Shown piece after piece: positions 24,107-32,981 of a stretch of 64,000 nucleotides of DNA. Made by a program: the position numbers and the translations under genes. Source of the DNA: a virus. The notes beneath the pieces are model-generated. The model saw only the letters and a list, made by a program, of their open reading frames with translations. It did not search any database and was not told the origin of the DNA. The number at the start of each line of letters is the position of its first letter. Position 1 is the first letter of the stretch. The stretch is from IMG/VR virus record IMGVR_UViG_3300033997_000092, positions 62,001-126,000 of that record; one strand, 5' to 3'.

Positions 24107-27100
24107 TTATTGTACGCCAGAGCGTGGATCAGAAGAACCATAGTTAACAGTGTATGTGCGAGTTCCAGTAAACGGGTTACTCTGACGATACACATAATAC
24201 TCGATTCCACCTACCCATGCAGATATTACAGGCTGACCTGTAGCATCGCTTATAGAGATACCTGCACCATCGAACTGGCCAGCTTGACCAGATTGGTTAA
24301 CGATATACAGCCAACCCCACGATGCTGGATACATCATATAAGCATACAGAGTTGTCGGATCATTAGGAGCACCGTTAACTGTAGTAGCGGTAAATTGCTC
24401 ACCGTTTACACCAGTCAGTGGCTTATCCAACAAGTCGTAGAACGATGCGTCTTGGTAGTCAGTAAGTAAATTGACTTTAGGCGCATAACCCCAACGTGGT
24501 GTAATACCAGCAGGAGGAGTAGTGTCTGTGATATTAATCACATACGTTGCATTCACTGTGGTGCCGTTCATTGTCAATGACGCAGCCAAGTTAGTAGTCT
24601 TATTACCTGAGACATCAGGCAACGTGATTGTAACTTTATCAGCGGCCATTGTCACGCCATTAGTAGGAGCAACAACAGAAGCAGTTAGGCCAGAATCAGC
24701 ACTCACGTTGACCCAAGTACCAACAGCATTGCTTAGGCGAGCTTGGTAGATCATTGTGATATTCTGATTCTCGTCGTGTGTACTTGTGTTAGTCCCAGCA
24801 CTTGGGTTAGCTGCCAGACGAATACGCAATTCAAGAGGCGTGATAACAATATTCGTAATGTTGAATATGTAATCTGCCTGCAGTGTTGTGCTACCGAACG
24901 TGAAAGAACCACGCAATGTAGAGCTTACGTTTGCACTTACATCAGGCAACTGGACCTGAGTCTTAGTAGGTAATGTTACACCGTTAGTAGGAGCGACTAT
25001 GGCCGCTGTTACTGCCGGGTTAGCACTAACATCTACCCAAGTGCTTGGAGCATCACTGAACTGTGCTTGATATACAACGGCAATCGTTTGATTCTCGTTG
25101 TGTGTACTTGTGTTAGTCGTAGCGTTAGGAGCCGAAGCTAAACGGATACGGAACGCATTCAAGTAGATTGTTGTGTCACGCATTGTAACTACATAGCTGC
25201 CTGTTTTGGTTACACCGTTGACAGTATAGCTTGCGTTCACAGTTACGTTCTGGTTACCAGTCACATCTGGCAGATTTAACAAGTCTTTGCCTGTCAGTGT
25301 AGCACCATTAGCTGGAGTACCAAGCGATACAATAAGGCCTGTATCTGATACAGCGATAGGAACGAATGTACCTACAGAATCAGTGTAGTCTGCGGTAAAC
25401 ACTAAGCCCAAGCTTTGATTTTCATCTTCCATACTGGCGTTTGTCGCCGCGTTAGGAGCTTTGGCTAAACGTACCTTGATAGAATTCAAGTACACTGTTG
25501 TATCACGGATAGTGATAGTGTATGAGCCAGTTTTGGTCACACCGTTTTCAGTGTAAGTTGCATTCACAGAAACCGTTTTGTTGCCAGTTACATCAGGCAG
25601 AACGATTTGTTTGTTGTTGCTTTGTAATGTAGCGCCATTAGGAGTACCCAACGTCACACCAAGAGCAGAGCCGACTGTATCAGGATCCACAGCTACCCAT
25701 GTACCAACAGCGTTAGTGTAGTCTACGAAGTAAACCAGACCAAGCGTTTGGTTTTCGTCTTCAGTGCTGGACGAGCCTGCTGAACTTGGATCTTTAGCAA
25801 GGCGCACACGCAACGAATTGATATACGGTGTAGTATCAAGAATAGTTACTGTGTAACTAGCGTTCACTGTAGCACCAGCATTGGTTAAAGATGCTGTTAT
25901 GCCCATAGCTTGGTTACCAGTAACAGAACCTAATTGTAAGTCAGCTACACCAGTTAACACTGAACCATGATTAGGAGTACCTAACGCTGCTACTAAGCCA
26001 GGATGGTTAGTGACATTGACCCACGTAGTAGGTGCGTCACTAAACTGAGCTTCATAGTACAGTTCAATATCGGTTTCTTCATTGTGTGAAGAACTGTTGG
26101 CGTTTGGACCGCCTGCAACACGAATGCGTAATGCAGTAGGCTGAGCTTCAACTTGTTTAACAGTGAACTTCAACTCAACTGTAATATCGACAGTGTTCGG
26201 ATCAGCTACAATACCAGATGCTGGATTGTGTTTGATATTCAGACGAAGGAAACCAGCAGTGTCAGCACTCACATTACCTACAACAACAGGAATAGTACCT
26301 GGCATTGTTGAAGGTGTAGTTCCAACAGGAACTGTAGTGGTAGCTGTCTGCAAAGTTATTGAACGCTCAAACAAGTTGATTGTTCCCCAAGCAGCAGGTA
26401 CGTTAGGCGCTGAGATAGGAGCATGTTGCACCCATTCCTGAGTAGCTGCACTGGTAACAGAATCGATTGTCTCTATCTGGAACCAAACACCGACGTTAAC
26501 AGTTGTGTTCTCGTTGTAGTTCAGTGTAGTTGCATCAGCAGGCATAACGAATGTTGCTGGGTCTTGTCCAGCAGGAACAAGTTTAACATCTAACAAACGA
26601 GGCGGATTCACGTAGACATCACGGCTTCCTGTTAAATTGCCTATACCAGGAACTGACTTGGTCGCAGTAACTTGTACGCTACGTCTGTATGGCCAACGAG
26701 CTTTGTGCTGTTCTGTAGTGTAACGTATGTTCGATGCAGGCAACACGTCACCGCGATAAGCAGCATCAATGTTACCGAAGGAACTAGCAGTACCCCAAGA
26801 TACGTCTGTACCAGGAACTGTATCACTTGGATCAACAAGTGTGCCGTCCTCTAACACAATCCATGCGCCAGAATCTGGGTCACCTGTCTCAGCAGGGTCC
26901 TGTGCAACAGCAAGTGTAGATTCACGTACTGCAAGACTGGCTGCAAGATTCAAGTTGACCAAAGTGACTGGATGTGTATCAGTAACAGTAGCTTCGTTCT
27001 CTGTATAAGAGGCGAACAATACACCAGAAGCATCTGCGGTCAGAGCACCAACAGTAGCAACAGATCCAGCAACAGTTAATGAAGCAGGACCAGATTGTTT

Positions 27101-28489
27101 GTTGAATACGTTGACAGAGGTCTTAGTATCTTCGCTATTATCATTGTACACTACGCGGAACGTGTAGGTCTCAGAAGTACGTTCGTTGATAGACGAAGCA
27201 CCGATGATTTCAAGCAACATTGGCTTAGGAAGTTCTTTAGCCAAAGCAACGTCCAGAGTGGCTGAAAGTGTTACGCCATTTATGGTAAACGTGGCAGCTA
27301 ACTGAGTTGTACTGTCCACGAATATTTGGTCCACAACAAGAATCTTCGACGTATCTGTCGATGTGTCTGGATTGCTTGATGTGAAAGTAGCTGGCGTTAC
27401 GTTAACGAAACTACCATCAGAGAAACCTGCCAACACTTGGTACGGAGTAGTTGAACCGCTGGCAACCGAAGTAGGACCTACGATTTCAAGAGAAGTCAGT
27501 TCTGCGATAGCAATAACCTGAACATCCAAGAAAGCACTACGGGTAATACCTTTCTCAGTGTAGCTTGCTTCCATACGAATAGTTGTGCTTGTTTCCACGT
27601 TTGCAGAAGTTAACACACCAGACACTGGGTTCAAACTGGCAGCTTCTGTGTTTTGAGTAACAGCCCAGACCTGTGGATCTACTTTACGTGATTCTCCATC
27701 AGCAAAGATACCCCAAACTTCATAGGTCTTGGTATTCTGTTCCAAGATAGAAGTGTCGCCACGTATTTCAATGTATACCAGTGAACGGTCTACAAATTGA
27801 ATTGAATCCTGTTTAGGATAGCGCCATGATGCAATCCATTCATCTGGATTGTTTGGGTTAACGAAGTCTAAGTGCAGCGTCTGACCAGGCAATAACGGGA
27901 ATGCTCGGTCAACACGCGCCCATTGAGTATCGTTAATCTTGATCATGGTACGTGCATAATCAGGATGTTCGTGGTAGTTCGGATAACGATCATTTGTCAT
28001 GCGGACATCGTCTTCCAGTACACCGATAGGCTGAACTGGGTCAACAACACCTTCATCATCAGGATCGTTTGGCTGCAAATACGCAATACCGATAGCTGAC
28101 GTTGTAGCAACAGGCAGATTCTGATTAGGAGACTCAATGCCTATAACAGACAGGTCTTCCAATACGCTTTGCCAGTACTGCGGCTGCGTGAACAGTCCAT
28201 CATAATCAGCAATTACTTCCCACTCACTGCGGTACGTGAACGATGAATTTTCATGCGATACGCGGCGTAATACTTTACCGTGGTTAACATCAGCTAAGTC
28301 CATCGGTATCCACAGAACATTGTAAGGAATACGCGAGAACGTAGGCTCTGTATAAGAAGCTACCAGCGTCCAGACTTCAGGATTGTCTGTGTCAGGCTGA
28401 ACAACAAAGTCTACTGGGTTAGCAGGGTCGATGCCACGATAAAAGCTGAGCTGAGTATAATTGCTAATAAAATTTTGCAATTCTTCCAT
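24107..28489 (-). CDS. Giant Ig-like repeat tail/adhesin protein, 1460 aa
   Basis: The first ~200 residues are a module shared with the 333-aa and 221-aa proteins (PYNVLWIPMDLAD, LRRVSHENSS, paired with NVLWACFTKSS in the 333-aa protein). Then come Big_2-like Ig domains (about 240-500; e.g. SLEIVGPTSVASGSTTPYQV) and a middle beta region. Five tandem ~110-residue repeats follow (about 785-1325), each with an (R/K)(I/V)RLA, (D/N)ENQ, (D/N)V(T/S)GN and VNA(S/T)Y pattern, plus a unique C-terminal ~120-residue tip. No Cys pairs or catalytic residues stand out. The design of an anchor domain, a repeat stalk and a tip suggests a virion surface fibre or decoration that binds the host; that is inference. 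Confidence 0.82.
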   Translation of the reverse strand: MEELQNFISNYTQLSFYRGIDPANPVDFVVQPDTDNPEVWTLVASYTEPTFSRIPYNVLWIPMDLADVNHGKVLRRVSHENSSFTYRSEWEVIADYDGLFTQPQYWQSVLEDLSVIGIESPNQNLPVATTSAIGIAYLQPNDPDDEGVVDPVQPIGVLEDDVRMTNDRYPNYHEHPDYARTMIKINDTQWARVDRAFPLLPGQTLHLDFVNPNNPDEWIASWRYPKQDSIQFVDRSLVYIEIRGDTSILEQNTKTYEVWGIFADGESRKVDPQVWAVTQNTEAASLNPVSGVLTSANVETSTTIRMEASYTEKGITRSAFLDVQVIAIAELTSLEIVGPTSVASGSTTPYQVLAGFSDGSFVNVTPATFTSSNPDTSTDTSKILVVDQIFVDSTTQLAATFTINGVTLSATLDVALAKELPKPMLLEIIGASSINERTSETYTFRVVYNDNSEDTKTSVNVFNKQSGPASLTVAGSVATVGALTADASGVLFASYTENEATVTDTHPVTLVNLNLAASLAVRESTLAVAQDPAETGDPDSGAWIVLEDGTLVDPSDTVPGTDVSWGTASSFGNIDAAYRGDVLPASNIRYTTEQHKARWPYRRSVQVTATKSVPGIGNLTGSRDVYVNPPRLLDVKLVPAGQDPATFVMPADATTLNYNENTTVNVGVWFQIETIDSVTSAATQEWVQHAPISAPNVPAAWGTINLFERSITLQTATTTVPVGTTPSTMPGTIPVVVGNVSADTAGFLRLNIKHNPASGIVADPNTVDITVELKFTVKQVEAQPTALRIRVAGGPNANSSSHNEETDIELYYEAQFSDAPTTWVNVTNHPGLVAALGTPNHGSVLTGVADLQLGSVTGNQAMGITASLTNAGATVNASYTVTILDTTPYINSLRVRLAKDPSSAGSSSTEDENQTLGLVYFVDYTNAVGTWVAVDPDTVGSALGVTLGTPNGATLQSNNKQIVLPDVTGNKTVSVNATYTENGVTKTGSYTITIRDTTVYLNSIKVRLAKAPNAATNASMEDENQSLGLVFTADYTDSVGTFVPIAVSDTGLIVSLGTPANGATLTGKDLLNLPDVTGNQNVTVNASYTVNGVTKTGSYVVTMRDTTIYLNAFRIRLASAPNATTNTSTHNENQTIAVVYQAQFSDAPSTWVDVSANPAVTAAIVAPTNGVTLPTKTQVQLPDVSANVSSTLRGSFTFGSTTLQADYIFNITNIVITPLELRIRLAANPSAGTNTSTHDENQNITMIYQARLSNAVGTWVNVSADSGLTASVVAPTNGVTMAADKVTITLPDVSGNKTTNLAASLTMNGTTVNATYVINITDTTPPAGITPRWGYAPKVNLLTDYQDASFYDLLDKPLTGVNGEQFTATTVNGAPNDPTTLYAYMMYPASWGWLYIVNQSGQAGQFDGAGISISDATGQPVISAWVGGIEYYVYRQSNPFTGTRTYTVNYGSSDPRSGVQ
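24530..26140 (-). repeat. Five tandem Ig-like repeat units encoded in the 1460-aa gene
   Basis: Five consecutive ~110-residue (~330-base) units with conserved framework sequences, differing enough that the DNA has not been homogenised completely. Neighbouring units 2 and 3 are most alike (NGVTKTGSY in both). Expansion and contraction by recombination would change fibre length. Confidence 0.75.
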
Positions 28490-28492
28490 CTG

Positions 28493-29494
28493 TTATACTC
28501 CTACCAACGTGCCGCGTACAGTTACTGTGGCAGTGCCTGCAGCATCACGCAAGTCAGCAAAAATTTGATGTGAACCAACAGCACCAACAGTATAAGTGTA
28601 ACCTGTCAATGTCTGAGTCTCACCATCACGTTGAACACGGACAGTGTTAGGGCGATAATAACCCAAGAAATTACGGAAGCCTGTGTCAGTATCTACAACA
28701 CCGTAAGCACGTACCAGAATCGTAAACTCTTTAGGACCAACTGAAACACCGTTTATGTATTCCATATTCGTTAGTTCAGGAATAAACAGTTCACAAGTCT
28801 CAGGTTCGTAATCGAGTGTTGCTGGGTCACGTGGAGGACCTACGTAAGCTGGAGCTGTCTCATGTATTTCACTTGCAGACAGTTTACGATACTCGCTTTC
28901 TTCCAGTGAACGGCCAATAGGTAAATAACCGTCAACAACATCACCGAAATTCATAGTCACGTTAGGGCCGCGGGTCTTCACAGACACAAGAGGCTTCTCT
29001 GGGTGCATACTATCATGCAGCAAAGGATAACGTGGATCGGTGTTACGTGGGTCTTCTGCAACTACTACAGTAGGCAAATCAGGATCATCACTGTCGTTAG
29101 AGATAGTCATAATACCGCGACGTTCTACTGATGCGATCGGAGGAGCAGCACTCGGGTCAGGCTCTTGGCCTGGCTCGTACACTTGGTCTTCCCAAATGTC
29201 TTCAATATGATTCACACGTACCCAAGTGTTCTGTGTTCCATTAGCTGGATCTGTGTCGCGTGTAGTACGCTTGTACAGCTTGCGATACATATGACTTGAC
29301 TTAGTAAAACAGGCCCACAGAACATTCAGTGGTATATTCTGTACATCATGTGGTTCTTCGTGGCTAACGATAATCAATACCGTTTTACCTAAGACTGAAT
29401 TTGTGCGGCGTACAAAAGTAGCCGACTGAGGAACTATGTCCTCAATACGCGAAGCAGTAGCAAGTGCTTCTACGAAATCATAGATTGTACTCAT
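28493..29494 (-). CDS. Virion protein sharing N-terminal module with 221- and 1460-aa proteins, 333 aa
   Basis: The N-terminal ~210 residues align with the 221-aa protein just upstream and the start of the 1460-aa protein just downstream (NVLWACFTKSSHMYRKLYKR against NVVWINFNRSSEFYKQALKR; later DPRYPLLHDSMHPEKP against DPLPHLEQHPEKP). The extra C-terminal ~110 residues look like an Ig-like or beta-sandwich domain (EFTILVRAYGVVDTDTGFRN; TVTVRGTLV at the end). Its ATG overlaps the stop of the 221-aa gene. It probably forms part of the tail or baseplate, with the shared module as a common attachment domain. Confidence 0.75.
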   Translation of the reverse strand: MSTIYDFVEALATASRIEDIVPQSATFVRRTNSVLGKTVLIIVSHEEPHDVQNIPLNVLWACFTKSSHMYRKLYKRTTRDTDPANGTQNTWVRVNHIEDIWEDQVYEPGQEPDPSAAPPIASVERRGIMTISNDSDDPDLPTVVVAEDPRNTDPRYPLLHDSMHPEKPLVSVKTRGPNVTMNFGDVVDGYLPIGRSLEESEYRKLSASEIHETAPAYVGPPRDPATLDYEPETCELFIPELTNMEYINGVSVGPKEFTILVRAYGVVDTDTGFRNFLGYYRPNTVRVQRDGETQTLTGYTYTVGAVGSHQIFADLRDAAGTATVTVRGTLVGV

Positions 29495-30159
29495 TACGCC
29501 TCCATATCAATATCGGCTTCAGTAAGCTTGCGCCACTGGGCAGTTCCATCAGAATTCAATAGCAGCATCATGTCCTTAAGAGGATTAGGCTGATCGATGA
29601 TACTAACAACAGTTCCTTCTACATCCAAAATCGTAGCAGGCTTTTCAGGGTGCTGCTCCAAGTGAGGTAGTGGATCACGGTTGTTAATCAGGCTCTTGTG
29701 TCCTTCGCTTATCACACGAGGTGACATAGCGGAAGCAGGTGCAAGATTCAAACGAACCATACCTAGCTCTGGGACAGTAGCAGGCCCTACTGGGTCACCC
29801 AAGTTGCCTAAATCTTCAGGGTCATAATACTGAGACTCGAAAACGTCCTCGTAAAAATACAACAGACGCCAGGACTGATTAAATTCTGGCGTCTCCACGT
29901 TGCTTTCTTTTGAGGTGCGTTTTAAAGCCTGCTTATAGAACTCACTGGAGCGGTTGAAGTTGATCCACACTACGTTTGCAGGTAATACCATGCGAGTAGG
30001 TTCAACTGTAGCACATACCACAGTGATTGTTTCGTTATTGGCTTGGCTACGTAAACGCATAACAATAGGCGTTTCGTCGTTAAGGTCATCAATACCTGCA
30101 AGAATATGCAACGAATCAATGAATTCTTCCAAGCGCAGTTCCATAGTTGGTGTAGGCAT
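29494..30159 (-). CDS. Virion protein, minimal member of the shared-module family, 221 aa
   Basis: This protein consists almost entirely of the module shared with the next two genes, so it may represent the basic form (for example a tail or baseplate anchor) from which the larger versions were built by C-terminal addition. Landmarks are LPANVVWINFNRSSEFYKQ near 54, SWRLLYFYEDVFESQYYDPEDL near 95, and the C-terminal KLTEADIDMEA. It starts 14 bases after the sheath gene and ends in a TAATG overlap with the 333-aa gene. Confidence 0.75.
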   Translation of the reverse strand: MPTPTMELRLEEFIDSLHILAGIDDLNDETPIVMRLRSQANNETITVVCATVEPTRMVLPANVVWINFNRSSEFYKQALKRTSKESNVETPEFNQSWRLLYFYEDVFESQYYDPEDLGNLGDPVGPATVPELGMVRLNLAPASAMSPRVISEGHKSLINNRDPLPHLEQHPEKPATILDVEGTVVSIIDQPNPLKDMMLLLNSDGTAQWRKLTEADIDMEA

Positions 30160-30172
30160 AAAACGCTCCCAG

Positions 30173-31822
30173 TTATGCTGCGGTTACATCCGTCATACGG
30201 CTGCCTTTCGGATTCAAGTTAAAGCGAACATGAATACGCTTGGTAGCTATAACAGGATCGTAAATCATATCAAGGACCAAATCGTTGTTGGCGATAATGT
30301 CCGGGGTATTATTACGCTCGTCGCAGATGTTGCTGTACTCATAAACACCACGATTGTTCTGAATCGGCGTCATAAAGTCATCTGCGGCTGTTTTAACCTG
30401 TGCCCGTAAGAAACGGTCCTGCGGGTCAAACAGCTTGTTGGTAGTGAACCGCTTGCTGGCTTTGAGAATGTACAGTGACAAACGAACCACGTTACAATCC
30501 TGGAACGAACTGGCACGGTTATACAGTGTGTACTGTGACCAAACGCAGTAGCCCAATCCTTGAGGCAGTTTACGCACATGGTTAACCTGAGCTTCGGATA
30601 AGGCATCACGCGCACCTTGGTCGTAGCTGTGGCGTAAGCCAAGTACATTGAGGATACCCACGTTGATACCAGCAGGAGCAAACCACAGGAATTTAGTATT
30701 GTCAGTGTACGCCATAACAGTAGCAATGTAGCCGCTGATAGGAACATAAATCTGACGATCCGTAAATTCATCGTAGATAAGTACGTCAGGAGCATAAATG
30801 CCGCCGTAGAAAGTATTGGCATTCAATGTCTGACGACGGTAAGTGATTGCATCTGCAACTTGTTGCTTGTCGCTTGGCATATCCAGAATAGCGTAAGCAT
30901 CGCCACGCTGTTCAGCTACCTGCAGCATCTTGTGGTGGATGTTGTGGTTAGTGTAGCCAGAGTTTACCAAAATACTAACTTCAATACGCTCAGGGTCATT
31001 AAACTTATCCCAAGCTTGGATGATTTGTGCGTCAGTAGCACGGGCACCATCTAAACCGCCGTTCATTGTCTCACTGGCACTTGTAACGATGTCGAATACA
31101 GGACACAGTTCGTTGTTTTTGAAGCGGATATAACGAGAACGTGAATTGATTACGTCTTCGATATACATTTGATTGCCGTTTTCATCAACTTCGTAGTTAC
31201 GAGATACTACAAAGCGTTCGGTTGCACCAACGCCAGCGATTAACGCACCGTACCATACACTCACAACAAAGTGGCGAGGATTGTGGCCGTTACCGCGCAG
31301 AGCAACACCTTGAGGATTAGATGGAGCAACAGATATAGTGATATTGTTGTTCCATTTACCAGGGTTAGCTGCACAGAAATAGCCCATGATGTTTGCAACA
31401 CCTGGCTGAGTAGGCAAGAAGCCAACTGTATTCAGTGGATCGTCAACACCTTGAGGAGTATTGGTTCCCTGGATAGTGTTGTTTACAAGTCGAATAACAG
31501 GATTTTGTGCAGCGGTATCGTCAACAGTAAGGTAACTTAGTGCTGTTTTTGCACCGTTGACAACACGTAAGAAGTAAGCACGGTTCGCTACTTTCAAAAA
31601 CTGATTTAAGCTGTAACCAGCGAAGCCGTAGCGTTGTGGATTCAATGTTCCAAACTTGGCCTGCCTGTCACCGGTGTCAGTAACCAGAACAGGTACCCCG
31701 ACTTCACCCATTTCCGCTTCACCCACAAAGGCAGCCACAGAACTGCTCACGTTGGGTATACGTTCGCTCAAATCAATTATTTTACCGTAGACGCCCGCGG
31801 AGGGATTGGATGGATTAAGCAT
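30173..31822 (-). CDS. Tail sheath protein, 549 aa
   Basis: Forms the contractile outer tube of the tail. The N-terminus reads LNPSNPSAGVYGKIIDLSER, then a strand with VSSSVAAFVGEAEMGEVGVP and DTGDRQAKFGTLN, the classic sheath N-terminal pattern. The middle has DRQIYVPISGYIATVMAYTD and FAPAGINVGILNV, near the universal W(K)APAG motif. The C-terminus contains TNKLFDPQDRFLRAQVK and NNTPDIIANNDLVLDMIYDP, again typical. I chose the ATG at 31822 because it follows CCTTTAGGAGAC, rather than a start 15 codons earlier inside the leader inverted repeat. Its presence shows the phage is a myovirus. It heads the tail gene series. Confidence 0.92.
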   Translation of the reverse strand: MLNPSNPSAGVYGKIIDLSERIPNVSSSVAAFVGEAEMGEVGVPVLVTDTGDRQAKFGTLNPQRYGFAGYSLNQFLKVANRAYFLRVVNGAKTALSYLTVDDTAAQNPVIRLVNNTIQGTNTPQGVDDPLNTVGFLPTQPGVANIMGYFCAANPGKWNNNITISVAPSNPQGVALRGNGHNPRHFVVSVWYGALIAGVGATERFVVSRNYEVDENGNQMYIEDVINSRSRYIRFKNNELCPVFDIVTSASETMNGGLDGARATDAQIIQAWDKFNDPERIEVSILVNSGYTNHNIHHKMLQVAEQRGDAYAILDMPSDKQQVADAITYRRQTLNANTFYGGIYAPDVLIYDEFTDRQIYVPISGYIATVMAYTDNTKFLWFAPAGINVGILNVLGLRHSYDQGARDALSEAQVNHVRKLPQGLGYCVWSQYTLYNRASSFQDCNVVRLSLYILKASKRFTTNKLFDPQDRFLRAQVKTAADDFMTPIQNNRGVYEYSNICDERNNTPDIIANNDLVLDMIYDPVIATKRIHVRFNLNPKGSRMTDVTAA

Positions 31823-31850
31823 CGATAGTCTCCTAAAGGTCAGTGAAACA

Positions 31851-31871
31851 GTATTTGAAACTGTCAAATAC
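31851..31871 (-). promoter_or_regulatory. Perfect inverted repeat in the tail sheath leader
   Basis: GTATTTGA and TCAAATAC flank a 5-base spacer, 29 bases upstream of the sheath ATG. It could be an operator, part of a promoter, or a 5' stem-loop stabilising an abundant mRNA. Confidence 0.45.
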
Positions 31872-31923
31872 CATTACACAAAAATTATCGATGCAAGATG
31901 TTTAAGATGGGCATTAGAAAAGG

Positions 31924-31946
31924 AAAAGGCGCCCATAAGGACGCCT
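31924..31946 (-). terminator. Terminator between J-domain gene and tail sheath
   Basis: The minus strand reads AGGCG, TCCTTATGGG, CGCCT and then TTTCCTTTTC, starting 4 bases after the stop of the J-domain gene. The stem can extend with inner CC/GG pairs. Over 100 bases lie between it and the sheath start, leaving room for a new promoter. Confidence 0.75.
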
Positions 31947-31950
31947 AATA

Positions 31951-32763
31951 TCAATCAAAATCGTGCATAGTGAAAAACGAGTAACCGCCGTTCCTGCTTG
32001 ATTTCATATGGTTGATTTCCATTTTTACTTTATGCAATGTTTGGTACATATTATGACAAGCATTGCGGACAGCAGCATCCATCGAAGAACACATATGCCG
32101 TAGCATCATCAACTGGAATCCACCTTGAGATTGGATAGCCTCAATTTCTTGCTGTAACTGGGCTACACGCAATTTGGCGCTGTTGATAGCGTTAATTAAA
32201 TGGGCACGGGCATCTTCACGGCGAGACTTGACCTTTGAGTTGACATCTTTAATACTCTCATACAGGTCGACTAGGCCTTGATAGTCCGACGCTTCGTACA
32301 TTTGTACAATTGTAGGCATAAGCTCAATCAAGTACGGATTGCGAGTTCTGTCCGGATGACACAACAGAGACAGCTTTTTGAACAAAGCCTTTAAGGCGCG
32401 TTTGGTTGCAGTTGTCTCAGGCTGTTCCATCGCAACAGGTTCTTCTTCAGGAAGATCCTCATGTTCAAAATCCATTTCATCTTCGCCTGCACCAGCATTG
32501 AGACTATCCATCTCCTGCTGTTCTTTAAGTATGGCAAGTTCAGACAAAGCAAGCTGGAGTTGAGCATCAGCATCGATAAATTCAGGATATTCCCTGTATG
32601 CCTCTATGGTCTTCGTCACCGCTTCTTTTAGATTTTCAGTGTGCGCCTTCAATTGCTTTTCTTCGTTTAGGAGACGCTGTAATGTTTCCTGTGTATATTC
32701 ATCGTTGGTTTCACCTTCGAACAAAACTGGAAGGTATTTCACAGGAATGAGTTGAGTCATCAT
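31951..32763 (-). CDS. J-domain-like (DnaJ-type) protein, 270 aa
   Basis: Residues ~121-172 look like a J domain: helix II ALKALFKKLSLLC, the diagnostic HPD tripeptide at 136-138 (CHPDRT), and a helix III-like LIELMPTIVQMYEASDY. J domains stimulate Hsp70 (DnaK) ATPase activity. It is flanked by an N-terminal coiled coil (about 24-85) with an acidic linker and a C-terminal coiled coil (about 185-235), which would supply client binding or dimerisation. I start at the ATG-ATG at 32763, behind AAAGGTG, rather than the GTG at 32787 overlapping the upstream gene. It may recruit host DnaK to tail or replication assembly. It could also be a J-like fold used otherwise. Confidence 0.65.
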   Translation of the reverse strand: MMTQLIPVKYLPVLFEGETNDEYTQETLQRLLNEEKQLKAHTENLKEAVTKTIEAYREYPEFIDADAQLQLALSELAILKEQQEMDSLNAGAGEDEMDFEHEDLPEEEPVAMEQPETTATKRALKALFKKLSLLCHPDRTRNPYLIELMPTIVQMYEASDYQGLVDLYESIKDVNSKVKSRREDARAHLINAINSAKLRVAQLQQEIEAIQSQGGFQLMMLRHMCSSMDAAVRNACHNMYQTLHKVKMEINHMKSSRNGGYSFFTMHDFD

Positions 32764-32786
32764 AGGACACCTTTGTAATAGGGGCA

Positions 32787-32981
32787 CTAGGCCCCTGCAT
32801 ATGGTTCTTTCAGTTGCGCCACGTTCATGTCAAGAAGGTAGTGCATACGTTGGTCAATAGCAGTACGGTCAACATGCTTTTTAACCCAGCTTAAATTGCG
32901 CCCGTTAAGTTCAACTACTTTACGGTGATTAGGCAAATTTAATTTTGCAAGTAAGCTGTTCAGTGCTTCGATATTAGTCAT
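32787..32981 (-). CDS. Hypothetical small protein, 64 aa
   Basis: The ATG at 32981 is chosen because it follows AAGGAAAAC and overlaps the 239-aa gene by only 8 bases. The protein is helical and basic (MTNIEALNSLLAKLNLPNHR start) with no recognised family. It sits between the 239-aa gene and the J-domain gene in one operon. Confidence 0.65.
   Translation of the reverse strand: MTNIEALNSLLAKLNLPNHRKVVELNGRNLSWVKKHVDRTAIDQRMHYLLDMNVAQLKEPYAGA

Noticed and set aside
24107-28489. CRISPR array or DNA-level satellite in the repeated region
   Set aside because: Repeats are ~330 bases, in frame and diverged at DNA level; they are protein domain repeats.
31822-31867. Upstream start for the tail sheath adding 15 residues
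   Set aside because: It would begin inside the inverted repeat without a ribosome binding site, while the ATG at 31822 follows AGGAG and gives the usual sheath N-terminus.
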